From the NCBI GenBank assembly GCA_947252645.1, contig CAMXWF010000015.1, forward strand, positions 11,427 through 75,426: DNA of 64,000 bases, read 5' to 3'. The stretch comes from an uncultured Bacteroidia bacterium. GTDB taxonomy: Bacteria > Bacteroidota > Bacteroidia > Bacteroidales > CAJPTX01. The notes below the pieces were generated by a model. That model ran no database searches. It saw only the letters and a list, made by a program, of their open reading frames with translations, and had not been told where the DNA came from. The position numbers and the translations under genes were made by a program. Shown here in pieces: positions 1-7,607 of the stretch (position 1 is the first letter of the stretch; every line of letters begins with the position of its first letter).

Positions 1-65
1 CGAATGGCAGAGCGCCGCATCCGTCCCGCACTTTGCGAGAACAGAGTATCCAAGTCCTGTATCAT
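1..65 (-). CDS. PLP-dependent aminotransferase, N-terminal fragment cut by window edge
   Basis: An ATG at 65-63 opens a frame that runs off the left edge after 21 codons. The visible protein has the segment SAGRMRRSAIR, which resembles the start of fold-type I aminotransferases of the 2-aminoadipate/LysN/AroJ kind, where a motif like M..SAIRE.LKL precedes the body of the enzyme. It is on the same strand as xseA and lies downstream of it, 119 bp after its stop. A TATCTTTG box at 134-141 could be its own promoter. The catalytic part is not visible, so the family call rests on a short motif. Confidence 0.5.
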   Translation of the reverse strand, partial: MIQDLDTLFSQSAGRMRRSAI

Positions 66-133
66 GTCTGTAAGCTTTTATTTTCCGTTCTACACACCCC
101 GCGGCCGCCTCGATTCCGCACCCGGGCGCTACC

Positions 134-141
134 CAAAGATA
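134..141 (-). promoter_or_regulatory. Putative Bacteroidota -7 box upstream of the partial aminotransferase
   Basis: On the minus strand the sequence reads TATCTTTG, a full match to the Bacteroidota -7 consensus TAnnTTTG. No TTG lies at the 19-nt spacing seen elsewhere in this window, so only half of the promoter is supported. Confidence 0.3.
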
Positions 142-184
142 ATCATTTATCCCGCAATTGGCGGCCTGCGCAAGGCCCTTGAGG

Positions 185-1573
185 CTACTTTACTTGCAGG
201 GTGGCCTGTCCGTCGGAGAGCTGGACGCACACGGTGGTGCGCGGCAGGAGCTGCTGGGTACTTGTGACTACCTGCGCGCCCTGGGTCAGCTGGGCATATC
301 CGCGGGCCAGCACGGTGTCGGGAGCCATTTGGCGCACCTGCTCGGCCAGGCGGTCGAGGGGATTAGCTAGTCCGTGGAGCTGGCCCGTAAGCCCCAAGGA
401 GAGCTGTGCGCGCGCAGTATCTAGGTGCTGGGCTTGGCGCCAGAGGTCGTTTTTCAGGGTTTGTGCAGCGGAGTTGCGGCGTTGGGCCAGGGCTAGTTCT
501 TGCTGCTGGAGGGCGCCGCGGAGCAGCAGGGCTACGCGGTCGCGCAGGAGGGCTAGCCCGCGATCCCACTGGCCTAATCCATAGCGTACGGCATCGCGCA
601 GGCGTCGGTAGAGCCTATCGAGCTCTAGGCTCTTATAGCCCAGGTACTCCTCTACGCGCTGCTGGAGCTGGAGCCGGAGCTGCTGGAGCTGGAGGTCGAG
701 GTTGTGGAAGAGGTCATTGAGCGCGTTGGCCACGGCCGTTGGGGTTTTGAGCATGGTGTGGGCCACCATGTCGACCACGCTAGTGTCGCGCTCATGGCCT
801 ATCCCGGTGAGGATGGGGAGGGGGAACTGGGCCACGTGGGCGGCCAGCTCGTAGTCATCGAAGCAATGGAGGTCGAGCGTAGAGCCGCCCCCACGGATAA
901 TGACCACTGCGTCCCACTGCTCGAGGTGTTCGAAAATGCGGTTGAGCGCCGCGATGATGGATTCAGGGGCGCTGTCGCCCTGCATGAGGGCCTCGAAGAG
1001 CTGCACGCAAAGTCCGTAGCGGGCGATGGTATCGGCCAGATGGTTCATGAAGTCCCCATATCCGGCGGCGGTGGGCGAGGAGATGACGGCTATGCGCTTG
1101 GGCAGGGGGGGCATGGGGAGCTTGCGGTTGATGTCGTAGATGCCCTCGGCAATAAGCCGTGCGATGGTTTGCTGGCGCTGCTGCGCGAGGGCCCCGAGGG
1201 TGAAGCTGGGGTCAACGTCCAGCACCTCCAGGGCCAGCCCATAGACCACGTGGTAGGTGATGCGTACCTGGAGTAGCACCCCCATGCCTTGCTGCATGCG
1301 CTGGCCTGTGGCGGCTAGGAATTTCTGGTCGATGCGCCGGAAGCGGGAGACCCAGATGTTGGCCCGCATCTTGGCCACCGGGGTGCGGGAGCCGGGGTTG
1401 AGCTCTACGAGGTCCAAGTAGCAATGTCCAGCTGTGGCCACGCTGCAGGAGGATATCTCAGCCCTGACCCAGAGGGGGGTTGGGAATTGGCCTTCAAGGC
1501 CCTTTTTGATCGAGGCATTAAGCTGCGCGAGGGAGAGCGACCCCTGGTTGAAAAGCGTTGATTCCATGTGCAC
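185..1573 (-). CDS. xseA: Exodeoxyribonuclease VII large subunit
   Basis: Large subunit of exonuclease VII, which degrades single-stranded DNA to short acid-soluble oligonucleotides in the cytoplasm. The 462-residue protein has the normal family length. An N-terminal OB-fold region (about residues 10-115) is followed by the nuclease domain with the family motif IAVISSPTAAGYGDFMNHL (about 161-179) and IIRGGGSTLDL further on, then a long Gln/Leu-rich coiled-coil region. The second ATG at 1567 is an equally possible start. The gene begins 9 bp after the pbpC stop, so it is probably co-transcribed with it. No xseB small subunit is visible next to it; it must be encoded elsewhere. Confidence 0.95.
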   Translation of the reverse strand: MHMESTLFNQGSLSLAQLNASIKKGLEGQFPTPLWVRAEISSCSVATAGHCYLDLVELNPGSRTPVAKMRANIWVSRFRRIDQKFLAATGQRMQQGMGVLLQVRITYHVVYGLALEVLDVDPSFTLGALAQQRQQTIARLIAEGIYDINRKLPMPPLPKRIAVISSPTAAGYGDFMNHLADTIARYGLCVQLFEALMQGDSAPESIIAALNRIFEHLEQWDAVVIIRGGGSTLDLHCFDDYELAAHVAQFPLPILTGIGHERDTSVVDMVAHTMLKTPTAVANALNDLFHNLDLQLQQLRLQLQQRVEEYLGYKSLELDRLYRRLRDAVRYGLGQWDRGLALLRDRVALLLRGALQQQELALAQRRNSAAQTLKNDLWRQAQHLDTARAQLSLGLTGQLHGLANPLDRLAEQVRQMAPDTVLARGYAQLTQGAQVVTSTQQLLPRTTVCVQLSDGQATLQVK

Positions 1574-1582
1574 GTTATTCTC

Positions 1583-4057
1583 CTAATGGGCGCGGTAAAT
1601 GACGTAGAACTCCCGGGCAATGCGCTGCCCAGAGGCGTCGATGGCGGTGATGGTGTGATGCCCTAGGGTGGGCTGGAGGGCTAGTTGGTGGAAGTGGTAG
1701 GTTTGGCCGACAAAAGTGCCGTCGAGATGCCAGTAGACGGTGCTTTCGGAGTCGACGTGGGAGACCTCGAAGAGCACCGTGCTCGGTTTCCCGTCCCTGG
1801 CCCTTGGCACGGAGAGCTGGGCACGGTCGACCCGGGGGTAGATGAACTGCATGGTGGGTTCTGCAGTGCTGCCGGCGCACCCGGGCATCCAGGGGGGCAA
1901 CGGGCGGTAGTTGGTACGGTGGCGCTGGCAATACCACGCGGCGGTGGGTGGGAGGACGAACCAGCTCACGGTCTGCATCTCCTGCACGGGGTAGCCAGTG
2001 GCATCGACGCGGTAGGTGCCCGTGCGGTCGAGGTGCACTGCGCGGTGGTAGGGGCACGGGGCATGGCTCCCGGCCCGGGCTGGCACTAGCTCGTTGCGCA
2101 GCAGAGGGCAGTGCTCGGAAGGCAACATGCCGCTAGCCTCGCACACCTTGACGACCTCCAAGTCGCCCAACGGCTCAGCAAACCAGCCCGCAGGGGGGAG
2201 TAGATCCCAGAGTCGAAACATGAGCGGCGCGGCGCTACGGAGTCCGCTGAGGTCGGAGACGCCGTGCCCATCGCTGTTACCCACCCAGACGCCCACCACA
2301 TAGTGTGGGTTGACCCCCACGGCCCACGCGTCGCGCCCGCCAAAGCTGGTGCCGGTTTTCCAGGCCACGGCCCGGGTGGAGGAGAGGTAGCGCCAGCCGG
2401 CCTGCTCCTCGGGCCTATTGACCTCGCGCAGGGCCTGCAGGGTCAGGTAGATGGGCCCTGCCCCCAGTGGTGGGCGGGCGCCCAAGGCGTGGGGTTCCGA
2501 AGATGCCGGGGCAAGGCGGTAGTGGAGAGGACGGACACTTTGGGACGGGTAGTGGCCGCTGTCGAGGAAGCCGTTGAGCGTGCGGGCCAACGAGGCGTAA
2601 GCCCCTGCCACGTTGTCGAGGGTGATTTCACCGCCCCCCAGGACTAGGGAGAGTCCGTAGTGGCTGGGGGGGTGATTGAGCGTGGAGAAGCCCAACTTGT
2701 GGAGGAGTTCCAGGAAGAAGCCGACCCCATAGCGATGTAGCATTCTGACGATGGGCACGTTGAGGGACTGCGCCAGGGCCCTATGGGCCTCTACCACCCC
2801 CGAAAAGCTGTGGGAAGCGTTTTGGGGCGAGAAGGCACCGATGGTCAGGGGGGTGTCGAAGACGAGTTCCTTGGGCAGGAGTAGGCCGTCCTCGAGCATG
2901 CCCGCGTAGAGGAAGGGCTTAATGACGCTGGCCGAGCTCCGCGGGGCGGTAACCATGTCGACGTGGCCATTGTGCCGGGCTCCTAGGCCTGGCACGTTGC
3001 CCACGTAGGCCAACAGGGCGCCCGAGGCCACATCGGCAATGACGACACCGGCATTGTGGGCCGCACCCCCCGCTAAATGCTGTCCCATGTCGGCCACTAC
3101 CGTCTGGGCCTCTTGCTGGAGTCGGGCATCGATCGTTGTATGCACCATCTGGCCTTTTAAGCCCTCGCGTTGGGCCCTGGTCAGCAGGTGTGGGGCAAGC
3201 TGTGGGAGTGGGATAGGCGCGGAGGGCAGGCTCTCCTCGCGAGCCAAGCTCCAGGCGGCCGAGTCGAGTGTCCCGCGCTGCAGGAGCGTATGGAGTATGG
3301 CGTCTCGCTTGGCGCGCAGGGCGGTATTGCCTTCGCCGGGGTAGATGGCGCCCGGGGCATTGGGGAGCGCGGCTAGGGCAGCCAGCTGGGCCCAGCTGAG
3401 GGCATAGGGCGACTGCGCGTAGTAGCGCCAGGCGGCGGCCGAGAGGCCCACCACGTTGCCCCCAAACGGGGCGTTGTTGGCCCATAGGGCCATGATCTCC
3501 TCCTTGCTGTAGGCTAGCTCCAGCCTGAGGGCCCAGAGCATTTCAATGAGCTTATTCGCGAACGTACGGGGGGCGCCAGGGTGCATCATCCGGGCCACTT
3601 GCATGGTGAGGGTAGAACCGCCTTGGACCACGGTGCCTGCCCGCAGGTTGGCCATGGCGGCGCGTAGCAGGGCCACGGGGTTGATCCCAGGGTGCCAATA
3701 GAAGTAGCGATCCTCGAAGGCAAGCGCGCACTCTTTGAATCGTAGGGGGACGCTGTCGAGCGGGGGAAAGCGGTATTGCCCGTCACGGGCGATGGTGGCC
3801 CCGAGCAGCTCGCCGCCCTGCGCCTGGAGCACCGTGCAATAGTCCGCCGGGAACATGGGCTCAGGCAGGCAACGGTAGAAGCCCCAGAGCAGGCTGGCAG
3901 AGGCGAGAAACCCCAGCACGCGCCCGCGGTGGCGCAGGAGGTAGAGCCCCAGCCCGTGGGGTAGGAAGCCCTGGACAGCCCGTATGCGGCTACTTAGCCA
4001 CGAACTGCACCTGGAATAGACGCGGCCAATATTTGCCCGTGAGGTAGATAGCGCCAT
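1583..4057 (-). CDS. pbpC: Penicillin-binding protein 1C (bifunctional glycosyltransferase/transpeptidase)
   Basis: Class A penicillin-binding protein that polymerises lipid II and cross-links peptides in the periplasm. Of 824 residues, one membrane segment lies near 48-62. The GT51 glycosyltransferase domain follows with FEDRYFYWHPG (about 114-124) and QGGSTLTMQ (about 145-153). The transpeptidase domain has SVIK (377-380), SLN (431-433) and KTGTS (567-571), so all active-site motifs are intact. A C-terminal beta domain typical of the PbpC subgroup ends the protein. The ATG used overlaps the end of the upstream cyclotransferase gene by 68 nt; no better ATG lies before the membrane segment. 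The alpha-2-macroglobulin partner often found next to pbpC is not in this window. Confidence 0.93.
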   Translation of the reverse strand: MALSTSRANIGRVYSRCSSWLSSRIRAVQGFLPHGLGLYLLRHRGRVLGFLASASLLWGFYRCLPEPMFPADYCTVLQAQGGELLGATIARDGQYRFPPLDSVPLRFKECALAFEDRYFYWHPGINPVALLRAAMANLRAGTVVQGGSTLTMQVARMMHPGAPRTFANKLIEMLWALRLELAYSKEEIMALWANNAPFGGNVVGLSAAAWRYYAQSPYALSWAQLAALAALPNAPGAIYPGEGNTALRAKRDAILHTLLQRGTLDSAAWSLAREESLPSAPIPLPQLAPHLLTRAQREGLKGQMVHTTIDARLQQEAQTVVADMGQHLAGGAAHNAGVVIADVASGALLAYVGNVPGLGARHNGHVDMVTAPRSSASVIKPFLYAGMLEDGLLLPKELVFDTPLTIGAFSPQNASHSFSGVVEAHRALAQSLNVPIVRMLHRYGVGFFLELLHKLGFSTLNHPPSHYGLSLVLGGGEITLDNVAGAYASLARTLNGFLDSGHYPSQSVRPLHYRLAPASSEPHALGARPPLGAGPIYLTLQALREVNRPEEQAGWRYLSSTRAVAWKTGTSFGGRDAWAVGVNPHYVVGVWVGNSDGHGVSDLSGLRSAAPLMFRLWDLLPPAGWFAEPLGDLEVVKVCEASGMLPSEHCPLLRNELVPARAGSHAPCPYHRAVHLDRTGTYRVDATGYPVQEMQTVSWFVLPPTAAWYCQRHRTNYRPLPPWMPGCAGSTAEPTMQFIYPRVDRAQLSVPRARDGKPSTVLFEVSHVDSESTVYWHLDGTFVGQTYHFHQLALQPTLGHHTITAIDASGQRIAREFYVIYRAH

Positions 4058-5099
4058 GCTGCTTATCGTAGGCGATGCCGTTGAGGACCTCGGCCTCCGG
4101 GGTGCGGTCGGGGGCCTGGAGTAGGTGGGCCATGTCGATGTCGCGCACTACGGCCCCCGTATTGGGGTCGATGGCCACGATGCGGTCCTCCATGTAGACG
4201 TTGGCGTAGAGGAGTCCGTCGATAAACTCCAGCTCATTGAGCATGGGCTGTGGCCCCTGGTCGTTGAAGACTTGTAGGCTGCGCGTTGTGGTGAAGTGAT
4301 CAGGCTCTACCAGGTAGAGCCATTCGCTACCGTCGGTGCGATAGAGGAAATCGCCGTCGGACTCAAGGCCCCAGCCCTGGCCCGGATAGCTGAGTTGATC
4401 CACCTGCTGCAGGGAGGCCAGGGAGTAGACTAGGCACTTCCCGGCGGTCCAGGTGAGCTGGTAGAGCATTCCCTGACGTAGCGCTAGCCCCTCGCCGAAG
4501 AGCTGATCGGGCAGGGGGGTGCTTTGCAAGACTTTGCCCGAGGCCAGCTCTACTTTCCTCAGGGAGGAGTGCCCCCGCTGCCCGGTGCTCTCGTAGAGGG
4601 CGCCCTCCAAGTAGAGGAGGCCCTGGGTGTAGGCCTTGGGGTCGTGGGGGTAACTGGCTATACGCCGATAGGTATATCTGGCTGGCTTGGGTGGGAAGAG
4701 CGTCACCCGCCTACTCCACTCCTGGGCCGACTGTCCGGCATGCGCCACCACACGCAGGTACTGCACGCCTACCGGGAGTCCATCGGGGCGGAGCAGCGTG
4801 TCGCCCCTGGTGACCTTGCCCAGCCGCCTGTCGCCCCACCAGAGGAGGCAGGAATCGATGGGGACATTGCCCTCAAGTCTAAAGCGCACGGGCAGTTTTT
4901 CCCCGGCGCGCCACTCGGTAGTGGTGGTTGGGGCCTCAAAAGTACACTGCAGCGCAGGCTTGGGTTCCTCTGCAGGAGCCGTTGTTTTCTCCTTGGGCGC
5001 GGGGCTAGGTGAGCCGCACCCAAGCAGGGTCGTGGCGAAGATGGCGCACGCCAACAAGCTCAGGCTCTTGGCCCCATGGTGCCCATTGTGTTGATGCAT
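3990..5099 (-). CDS. Glutaminyl-peptide cyclotransferase lipoprotein (plant/archaeal-type QC)
   Basis: Predicted to convert N-terminal glutamine of exported proteins to pyroglutamate. The 369-residue protein begins with a lipoprotein signal ending in LLGC (Cys28), so it should be anchored in the cell envelope. A short N-terminal beta region is followed by a propeller of the Glu_cyclase_2 family, with segments such as YTQGLLYLEGALYESTGQRG and ELEFIDGLLYANVY. The gene starts 2 bp after the porQ stop and reads into pbpC. Bacteroidota are known to process many signal-peptidase substrates so that Gln becomes the first residue, which this enzyme then cyclises; several proteins in this window fit that pattern. 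Confidence 0.9.
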   Translation of the reverse strand: MHQHNGHHGAKSLSLLACAIFATTLLGCGSPSPAPKEKTTAPAEEPKPALQCTFEAPTTTTEWRAGEKLPVRFRLEGNVPIDSCLLWWGDRRLGKVTRGDTLLRPDGLPVGVQYLRVVAHAGQSAQEWSRRVTLFPPKPARYTYRRIASYPHDPKAYTQGLLYLEGALYESTGQRGHSSLRKVELASGKVLQSTPLPDQLFGEGLALRQGMLYQLTWTAGKCLVYSLASLQQVDQLSYPGQGWGLESDGDFLYRTDGSEWLYLVEPDHFTTTRSLQVFNDQGPQPMLNELEFIDGLLYANVYMEDRIVAIDPNTGAVVRDIDMAHLLQAPDRTPEAEVLNGIAYDKQHGAIYLTGKYWPRLFQVQFVAK

Positions 5100-5101
5100 A
5101 G

Positions 5102-6229
5102 CTAAGGGATATTATGGATGAAGGGCCTACCAAACTGGTAGGCGAAGGAGAGCATGTGGCTGAGGCGGTAGCTACCCACTAGGGCAGGGGCGGTGATGGC
5201 GTAGTCGAGGGTGCAATTCCAGGCCGAGAAGCCTAGTCCGAGCGAGGGGGTGGCCGAGAGGGCGCGCGAGCCATCGTAGTCCTCATACCACTGCCATTGC
5301 CTGGCGCCCGCACGAATATGGACAATGGCGCGATAGCTCCACGAAAAGCCTACGCGCGGCTCGAGGGCTAGGTGCCGGGCATGGAGCAGGGTTTGGGCCC
5401 GGCCATCGAAGGTACACACCAGGTTGACCCCGAACCAGAAGCGGTGGTATTGCCCTGCGGCAAAGCGGTAACCTGCAGCCAACTCAACGCTGGGGAGGCG
5501 CAACTCTAGGTCTTTCGCGCGGGGTACGTTGAAGACGCTGTCGGGGGTGACGATGCGCAATTGCTCCTGGTCGATAAACCAGCCAGTAAAGGTGGTGGTA
5601 ACGTCGCGGAGCGCCAGGGCGAGTAAGAGGTCCCGTTGGCTATAGGAGAGCGAGAGGTCAACCCCCACCCCGAAGGCTTGCGCAAAGGGCCCCACGAGTC
5701 GATAGAGCAATTTGAGCGCGCCCCCGGCAGCGAGGCCTTGGACAGGGAGCCGGCGTCCGTAGCTGAGGAAGAGCGCGTAGTCGCTGGCCGTAAAGCGGGT
5801 GATCCGGGTGTAGTCCTCCTGGCCGTTGGCATCGCGCCAGGCAAGCGTATTCTGGATACCTGGGACGCTGAAGCGCAGTAATCCCCCGGAGAGTCCGTTC
5901 AGGGAATCTGCTCGGTAGCTGTACTCTAGGTACTCTAGATTGGCCATTCCCGAGAATTGGAGGGCAAAGCAGCCCAGCAAGCTGTGCTGTGAGGGCATAG
6001 TGGGCAAGAGGCTAGGATTGACCCGACCCTGTCCCGGAGCATAGGGCGCGGCCAGCGTGGTGCGCCCTAGGGCCTCGGCCTGGGCCTCCACGCCCAGGTC
6101 TAGAAAAGCGTTGCCATAGGCTGGGAGACTCTGCGCACGTAGCCGGGCGAGCCCCGCGGGGAGAAGCAGCGCGAAGAGGAGGCAGAGACCTAGTGTCTTG
6201 GGAGACGCAAGAGGGGCAGTATTTGGCAT
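5102..6229 (-). CDS. porQ: Type IX secretion system protein PorQ
   Basis: PorQ-like outer-membrane component of the T9SS, a beta-barrel protein related to PorV/PorP and needed for secretion and attachment of sorting-domain proteins. I chose ATG 6229, which gives 375 residues, a 47-bp gap to the upstream gene and a clean signal peptide with predicted cleavage RLRA|QSLP. The longer frame back to 6358 would overlap the upstream exonuclease by 82 nt. The PorQ-like start of the mature protein (YGNAFLDLGVEAQAEALG), the following VNPSLLP and alternating hydrophobic beta strands to the C-terminal FAYQFG support the call. The 3133-residue protein in this window carries the C-terminal domain this system handles. 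Confidence 0.85.
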   Translation of the reverse strand: MPNTAPLASPKTLGLCLLFALLLPAGLARLRAQSLPAYGNAFLDLGVEAQAEALGRTTLAAPYAPGQGRVNPSLLPTMPSQHSLLGCFALQFSGMANLEYLEYSYRADSLNGLSGGLLRFSVPGIQNTLAWRDANGQEDYTRITRFTASDYALFLSYGRRLPVQGLAAGGALKLLYRLVGPFAQAFGVGVDLSLSYSQRDLLLALALRDVTTTFTGWFIDQEQLRIVTPDSVFNVPRAKDLELRLPSVELAAGYRFAAGQYHRFWFGVNLVCTFDGRAQTLLHARHLALEPRVGFSWSYRAIVHIRAGARQWQWYEDYDGSRALSATPSLGLGFSAWNCTLDYAITAPALVGSYRLSHMLSFAYQFGRPFIHNIP

Positions 6230-6276
6230 ACACAACACAGCGACGGGGAGCTTGACATGCGTGGGGAAGCGGTGGA

Positions 6277-6900
6277 CTAGGGGCAGATGGCCTGTTGGCC
6301 CTGGGTCGCTAGCGCAGCCTGCACCACGGGCAATCGGTAGAGCTGTAGGCAGAGCCAAGCATCGGTAGCGGCATACTGCTGCTGGGCTGGGGAGAGGGTG
6401 TCTTTTTCCCAGTTGCTAAGCTGCTGCTGCTTGGAGACGCGCGTTCCCAAGAGGGCTAGACTCATTTTTCTCAGGCTTGTGCCTGGTACTCCGAGCACAG
6501 GCATGAGGCCCTGCAAATCGAGGTAGGCGTGGGGGGTAAAAGCCCCGTAGCTACGCTGTAGGCGTTGCCAATCATCGTGGAGCGAGGCACCGACTTTCAG
6601 TATGGTAGGCGAGCAGAGGATGTCGGAGAGCTCCTTTGGCAGGCCGATGCGCTGCAGGCGGAGCAGCCAGGCCGTGGTGTTGTTGGCGAGCTGTAGCAGG
6701 GCCACGGGGTGAGACTCCCCCTTATGGAAGCTGGGGCGGGATTCGGTGTCGATGCCTAACACCTCCTGGAGGCTGATGGTGTCAAGGGCCTGCGCAAGGG
6801 CCTGCGGGGTATCTACCACCACGATAGTCCCGGGGAAATGCGCAAGGGGCAGCTGCGACTCGGGCAGCTCTTGGATCGTATCGCCGTTGTCCACTAACAC
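6277..6900 (-). CDS. 3'-5' exonuclease, RNase D/DEDDy family
   Basis: A 207-residue single-domain DEDDy exonuclease. The three exonuclease motifs are visible: GIDTES (DxE), LHDDW and YAATDAWLC (YxxxD), which bind two metal ions. It lacks the HRDC domains of true RNase D, so the substrate (DNA or RNA) cannot be told from sequence; small stand-alone members like this are common in Bacteroidota. The start overlaps the end of the upstream trmH-like gene by 7 nt, so the two are translationally linked. PorQ follows 47 bp downstream. Confidence 0.88.
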   Translation of the reverse strand: MLVDNGDTIQELPESQLPLAHFPGTIVVVDTPQALAQALDTISLQEVLGIDTESRPSFHKGESHPVALLQLANNTTAWLLRLQRIGLPKELSDILCSPTILKVGASLHDDWQRLQRSYGAFTPHAYLDLQGLMPVLGVPGTSLRKMSLALLGTRVSKQQQLSNWEKDTLSPAQQQYAATDAWLCLQLYRLPVVQAALATQGQQAICP

Positions 6901-7478
6901 ACTAGGGTTTCAGGTGCCTCCAGGGAATCCTCTGGACAGCTGCGCGCAAACTCCCACATGGCAATTCCAGCCGCTACGGCCACGTTGAGGGAATGCTTCT
7001 GGCCAAACTGTGGTATTTCGAGGCAATGCTGGCAGAGGGACAAGGTAGACTCCGAGACCCCCTCCACCTCATTGCCTAGCACCAGCACGAAATGCTGCGC
7101 CAGGGGGTAGGCCTTCCTGGATTGCTGGGGCCATAGGGCGAGGTTGATGCTGCTAAAGGTCTGCTCTAGCGCCACGGGTATTGCGCCCTTGGCCATGTAG
7201 GCTCGCAGTGCCTCCTGGGCGCTGGGGAAGTACTCCCAAGGCACAGACTGCTCAGCCCCTAGGGCCGTGCGGTAGATCTCGCGGTGGGGCGGCCGGCCTG
7301 TGATGCCACAAAGTATCAGGCCCTTGGCGCTAAAAGCATCAGCTGTGCGGAAAATAGCCCCGACATTCTGCATGCTTCTGACGTTCTCCAAGAGGAGGTA
7401 GAAATTTCGGGCTGGGCGCAGCCTGGCCATGCTGGCATGCTCCTCTTCAAGGTATTGCGTTGGTTTTTTCCTTCCCAT
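6894..7478 (-). CDS. TrmH/SpoU-family RNA 2'-O-methyltransferase
   Basis: SPOUT-class methyltransferase that probably 2'-O-methylates a ribose in tRNA or rRNA using SAM. The 194 residues contain all three SpoU motifs: NVGAIFRTADAF (motif 1), LVLGNEVEGVS (motif 2) and IPQFGQKHSLNVAVAAGIA (motif 3), which forms the trefoil-knot SAM site. It has no extra RNA-binding domain, so the target nucleotide is not predictable. It is the first gene of the minus-strand run that continues through the exonuclease, porQ and the cyclotransferase, and a good promoter lies just upstream (7497-7526). Confidence 0.9.
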   Translation of the reverse strand: MGRKKPTQYLEEEHASMARLRPARNFYLLLENVRSMQNVGAIFRTADAFSAKGLILCGITGRPPHREIYRTALGAEQSVPWEYFPSAQEALRAYMAKGAIPVALEQTFSSINLALWPQQSRKAYPLAQHFVLVLGNEVEGVSESTLSLCQHCLEIPQFGQKHSLNVAVAAGIAMWEFARSCPEDSLEAPETLVC

Positions 7479-7496
7479 GGATGCCCCGTTGCGCCG

Positions 7497-7526
7497 CTAA
7501 GGTAGGGAAAAGTAGCCACAACGCAA
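7497..7526 (-). promoter_or_regulatory. Bacteroidota-type promoter of the trmH-exonuclease-porQ run
   Basis: On the minus strand a TTG (7526-7524) is followed after 19 nt by TACCTTAG (7504-7497), one mismatch from TAnnTTTG. The 19-nt spacing is the same as at the promoters at 35781-35810 and 47040-47069. It sits about 20 nt before the trmH-like start and just after the terminator hairpin of the receptor gene on the other side. Confidence 0.6.
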
Positions 7527-7560
7527 GGTCGGCCAGCCCAGCTAGGTGGGCTGGCCGACC
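7527..7560 (-). terminator. Hairpin terminator after the TonB-dependent receptor gene
   Basis: A perfect 14-bp inverted repeat (7527-7540 with 7547-7560) closed by the 6-nt loop GCTAGG lies 47 nt past the receptor stop codon. There is no clear U-tract, but the stem is very stable and separates two transcription units on the same strand. Confidence 0.7.
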
Positions 7561-7607
7561 GATTCCCGCCAGCCGTCTACGCGGGGCAACGTGCAGTTAG
7601 CTTTCAG

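Noticed and set aside
66..184. xseB (exonuclease VII small subunit) expected after xseA
   Set aside because: No frame with the XseB helical hairpin is present; the space holds only a promoter-like box.
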